From assembly GCA_036264255.1 (NCBI GenBank), contig DATARI010000202.1, positions 1-9,314 on the forward strand: a stretch of 9,314 nucleotides of DNA. Reading direction: 5' to 3'. Under the pieces are notes generated by a model, which had not been told where the DNA came from, did not search any database, and was given only the letters and a program-made list of their open reading frames with translations. Origin of the DNA: DASZIT01 sp036264255. Lineage in GTDB: Bacteria > Actinomycetota > Acidimicrobiia > Acidimicrobiales > RAAP-2. The translations under genes were made by a program, and so were the position numbers. Below, piece after piece: positions 7,445 to 9,314 of this stretch. Position 1 is the first letter of the stretch, and every line of letters starts with the position of its first letter.

Positions 7445-9312
7445 CTAACCTGCGCCAGTGGCGACCGTACGCGGTCGCCGGTGCCCTGTATCTCGTGCTG
7501 TCGCTCATCGTCTGGTGGCACGTGGGCGCCCACCCCGCCACCACTACCACCTGCGGGTGCGGGGACGCCGCCCTCACGCTCTGGGTCATCGATTGGCCGG
7601 CCCACGCCATCGCCAACGGTCAGAACCTCTTCTATTCGTCCCAGCTCTTCCATCCTCAGGGCATCAACATGGTGCCGAACTCGCTCGCCCTTGGGGTAGT
7701 CCTTGCCCCCGTCACCTGGCTGTTCGGCCCGGTGGCGTCGATGAACGTCATCGACCTGGTGTCCCCACCCCTCTCCGCCCTGTCCATGTTCTGGCTGTTG
7801 CGGCGGTGGGTGACCTGGTCGCCGGCGGCCTGGGTGGGAGGGCTGTTCTTCGGGTTCTCGCCGTTCGTGATGGTGAGTTTGGCCTTTGCCCACCCGAACT
7901 TCGGGTTGCTGGCGCTGCTCCCCCTGATGGTGGCGTGCCTGGATGACCTCTTCGTACGGCATGCCCATTCCCCTCGCCGGGTGGGAGTGGCGCTCGGACT
8001 GCTGGCGGCGGTGGAGTTCTTCATCAGTGTCGAAGTCCTGTTGCTGGGCGTCCTGTTCGTGGTGTTCGCGGCAGTGGTGGCCTGCATCCCTCGGATCGCC
8101 CGAGGCTCCCGGGAGCGCTGGGCGGCCGCGGTCGGGCCGGGGACGGTCGGGCTGGGTGCGGCGGCGGCAATGGCGGCGGTGTTGCTGGCCTACCCGCTCT
8201 GGTATTTCTTCGAGGGTCCGGCGCACCTGGTCGGGAGGGCGTGGCCGAACTCACCGTCGGGAACCGTCGGGAACACGCTGAGCGGGTTTGCCACCGGGCA
8301 GCTGCCTCCGTCGCTGGTCGGCATCCTGCGTCTGTTCGGCGGCTACCAGGGCCCGCCCCTCCCCAATCTGTCGTTCGTCGGAATCGGTCTCCTGGTCGTG
8401 CTGGTCGTCGGCGTCGTCACCTGGCGGCACGATCGCCGACTCTGGCTGTTCGGCATCCTCGGGGTGGTGGCTGCGGTCCTGTCGCTGGGGGTGGGACAGG
8501 GGAGCTGGAGACCCTGGCGACTCTTCGCCCACCTCCCGGTGTTGAACAACGTCGTGCCGGTGAACCTGACGGTGATCACCGATCTGTGCGTGGCGGTGAT
8601 GCTCGGGCTCATCGTCGGGCACGCCCATGGTGCCGCGGTGGCCCGGTGGGATGGGCGCCGAGCGGTGGGCGCCGGCAGCGTGGTCGCCGCCCTGGCCCTG
8701 GTTCCGGTGGCGGTAGCCCTGTGGCCCAACCTCCCGATGACCATCCGGCCGGTGGTGGTCCCTCGCTGGTTCACCTCGACGGCGGCCCGGGTCCCGGCCG
8801 GCCAGGTGGTGCTGCCCTATCCGGCCGCGGTGGGCGGCATCCAGTCGTCGATGGCCTGGCAGGCGGTTGCCGGCATCCCCTTCTCCATGGTGGGAGGGGG
8901 CGGTCCGGGGGTGACCGTCTCCCGGGCGGGACCCGAGACCCCCGGGTTCGAGGTCCTGGCGGCTGCCTCGGTGCCGCTCGGGCCTCCCCCCCAACCTACG
9001 GCGGCCAATCTTGACGCCATCCGTTCGGCCATGACCGGCTGGGGCGTCACCACGGTGGTGGTTCCCGACCAGCCGGAGATGCCGACCTACAACCAGGGCC
9101 GCGGGGTCCCCTACGCCGTCGGCCTGTTCACCGCCGCGTTGGGCCAGACGCCGGTGCATCAGGCCGGCGCCTGGGTCTGGGACCGGGTGGTGGCCGCCGG
9201 TGCGCCGGTCATCGTCACCCCGGACGCCTTCCAGGCCTGTATCGGCATTTCGGCCGGATCGGCCCCGGCGGCGGTGGCGGCGGTGTCGGCGTGCGTGTTG
9301 CAGCGGCCGTGA
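7441..9312 (+). CDS. 'CGCGD'-motif GT-C-like polytopic membrane protein (complete paralogue of the gene at 1-1820)
   Basis: Read from a TTG at 7441 that overlaps the preceding TGA (TTGA), giving 623 residues. The frame stays open further upstream inside the acyltransferase gene, but that part is Arg/Gly/His-rich shadow sequence. The TTG start makes the N-terminus match the paralogue: a short polar start, one helix, then TTCGCGDAA (35-43; Cys38, Cys40, Asp42) in the predicted first outer loop. FHPQGIN (70-76), RRWVTW (121-126), FGFSPF and several further membrane segments follow. A soluble C-terminal domain (about 440-623) carries GQVVLPYP, QSSMAWQAV, GGGGPG, GFEVL, VVVPDQP, YNQGR and AWVWD. 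A hand alignment of residues from Trp443 with the paralogue from Trp453 gives about 80 identities in 141 positions without gaps. A GT-C glycosyltransferase role is inferred from topology and neighbours; substrate unknown. No good Shine-Dalgarno sequence is visible, consistent with coupling to the acyltransferase. Confidence 0.85.
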   Translation: MTNLRQWRPYAVAGALYLVLSLIVWWHVGAHPATTTTCGCGDAALTLWVIDWPAHAIANGQNLFYSSQLFHPQGINMVPNSLALGVVLAPVTWLFGPVASMNVIDLVSPPLSALSMFWLLRRWVTWSPAAWVGGLFFGFSPFVMVSLAFAHPNFGLLALLPLMVACLDDLFVRHAHSPRRVGVALGLLAAVEFFISVEVLLLGVLFVVFAAVVACIPRIARGSRERWAAAVGPGTVGLGAAAAMAAVLLAYPLWYFFEGPAHLVGRAWPNSPSGTVGNTLSGFATGQLPPSLVGILRLFGGYQGPPLPNLSFVGIGLLVVLVVGVVTWRHDRRLWLFGILGVVAAVLSLGVGQGSWRPWRLFAHLPVLNNVVPVNLTVITDLCVAVMLGLIVGHAHGAAVARWDGRRAVGAGSVVAALALVPVAVALWPNLPMTIRPVVVPRWFTSTAARVPAGQVVLPYPAAVGGIQSSMAWQAVAGIPFSMVGGGGPGVTVSRAGPETPGFEVLAAASVPLGPPPQPTAANLDAIRSAMTGWGVTTVVVPDQPEMPTYNQGRGVPYAVGLFTAALGQTPVHQAGAWVWDRVVAAGAPVIVTPDAFQACIGISAGSAPAAVAAVSACVLQRP

Positions 9313-9314
9313 CT
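9309..9314 (+). CDS. Probable first two codons of a further right-arm gene
   Basis: The last bases read GTG ACT, with GTG overlapping the TGA stop (9310-9312) of the preceding gene. The same GTGA-type overlap joins the other same-strand genes in the window, so a coupled gene probably begins here. Only two codons are visible, so this is inference from pattern and nothing can be said about the product. Confidence 0.35.

Noticed and set aside
5720..9159. Antisense frames at 5720-6442, 6542-7366, 7387-8226 and 8251-9159
   Set aside because: They mirror the right-arm genes, have His/Arg/Gln/Gly-rich composition and show no independent start signals; they are shadow frames.

Overview
The window is a GC-rich, tightly packed stretch with no RNA genes, mobile elements or CRISPR. 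The heavy G/C third positions, GTG and TTG starts, and the protein families present suggest a high-GC actinobacterium (Actinomycetota). From memory, the 'CGCGD' membrane-protein family at both ends is common in Acidimicrobiia, but that placement is inference only.

Layout: five real genes in two divergent arms separated by a 103-bp intergenic region (5233-5335). The left arm reads leftwards: a GT-C-type membrane glycosyltransferase of unrecognised family (5232-3634), an AftB-like (arabinofuranosyltransferase family) membrane protein (3637-1817), and a 'CGCGD' GT-C-like membrane protein that runs off the left edge (1820-1). The right arm reads rightwards: a fused acyltransferase-3/SGNH O-acyltransferase (5336-7444) and a second 'CGCGD' membrane protein (7441-9312). 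The right edge shows GTG ACT at 9309-9314, a probable start of one more gene. Every same-strand junction is a 4-bp start/stop overlap (ATGA, GTGA, TTGA, probably GTGA), so each arm is very likely one translationally coupled operon.

How the genes may work together: all five products are polytopic membrane proteins of the kinds that build or decorate cell-envelope glycans. GT-C enzymes transfer sugars from polyprenyl-phosphate donors on the outer face of the membrane. AT3-SGNH proteins move acyl groups across the membrane onto extracytoplasmic sugars. The window therefore looks like part of an envelope-polysaccharide assembly and O-acylation locus. Its most unusual feature is near mirror symmetry: two paralogous 'CGCGD' proteins end (or nearly end) the two divergent arms, pointing outwards. 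Donor sugars, acceptor and acyl group cannot be read from the sequence.
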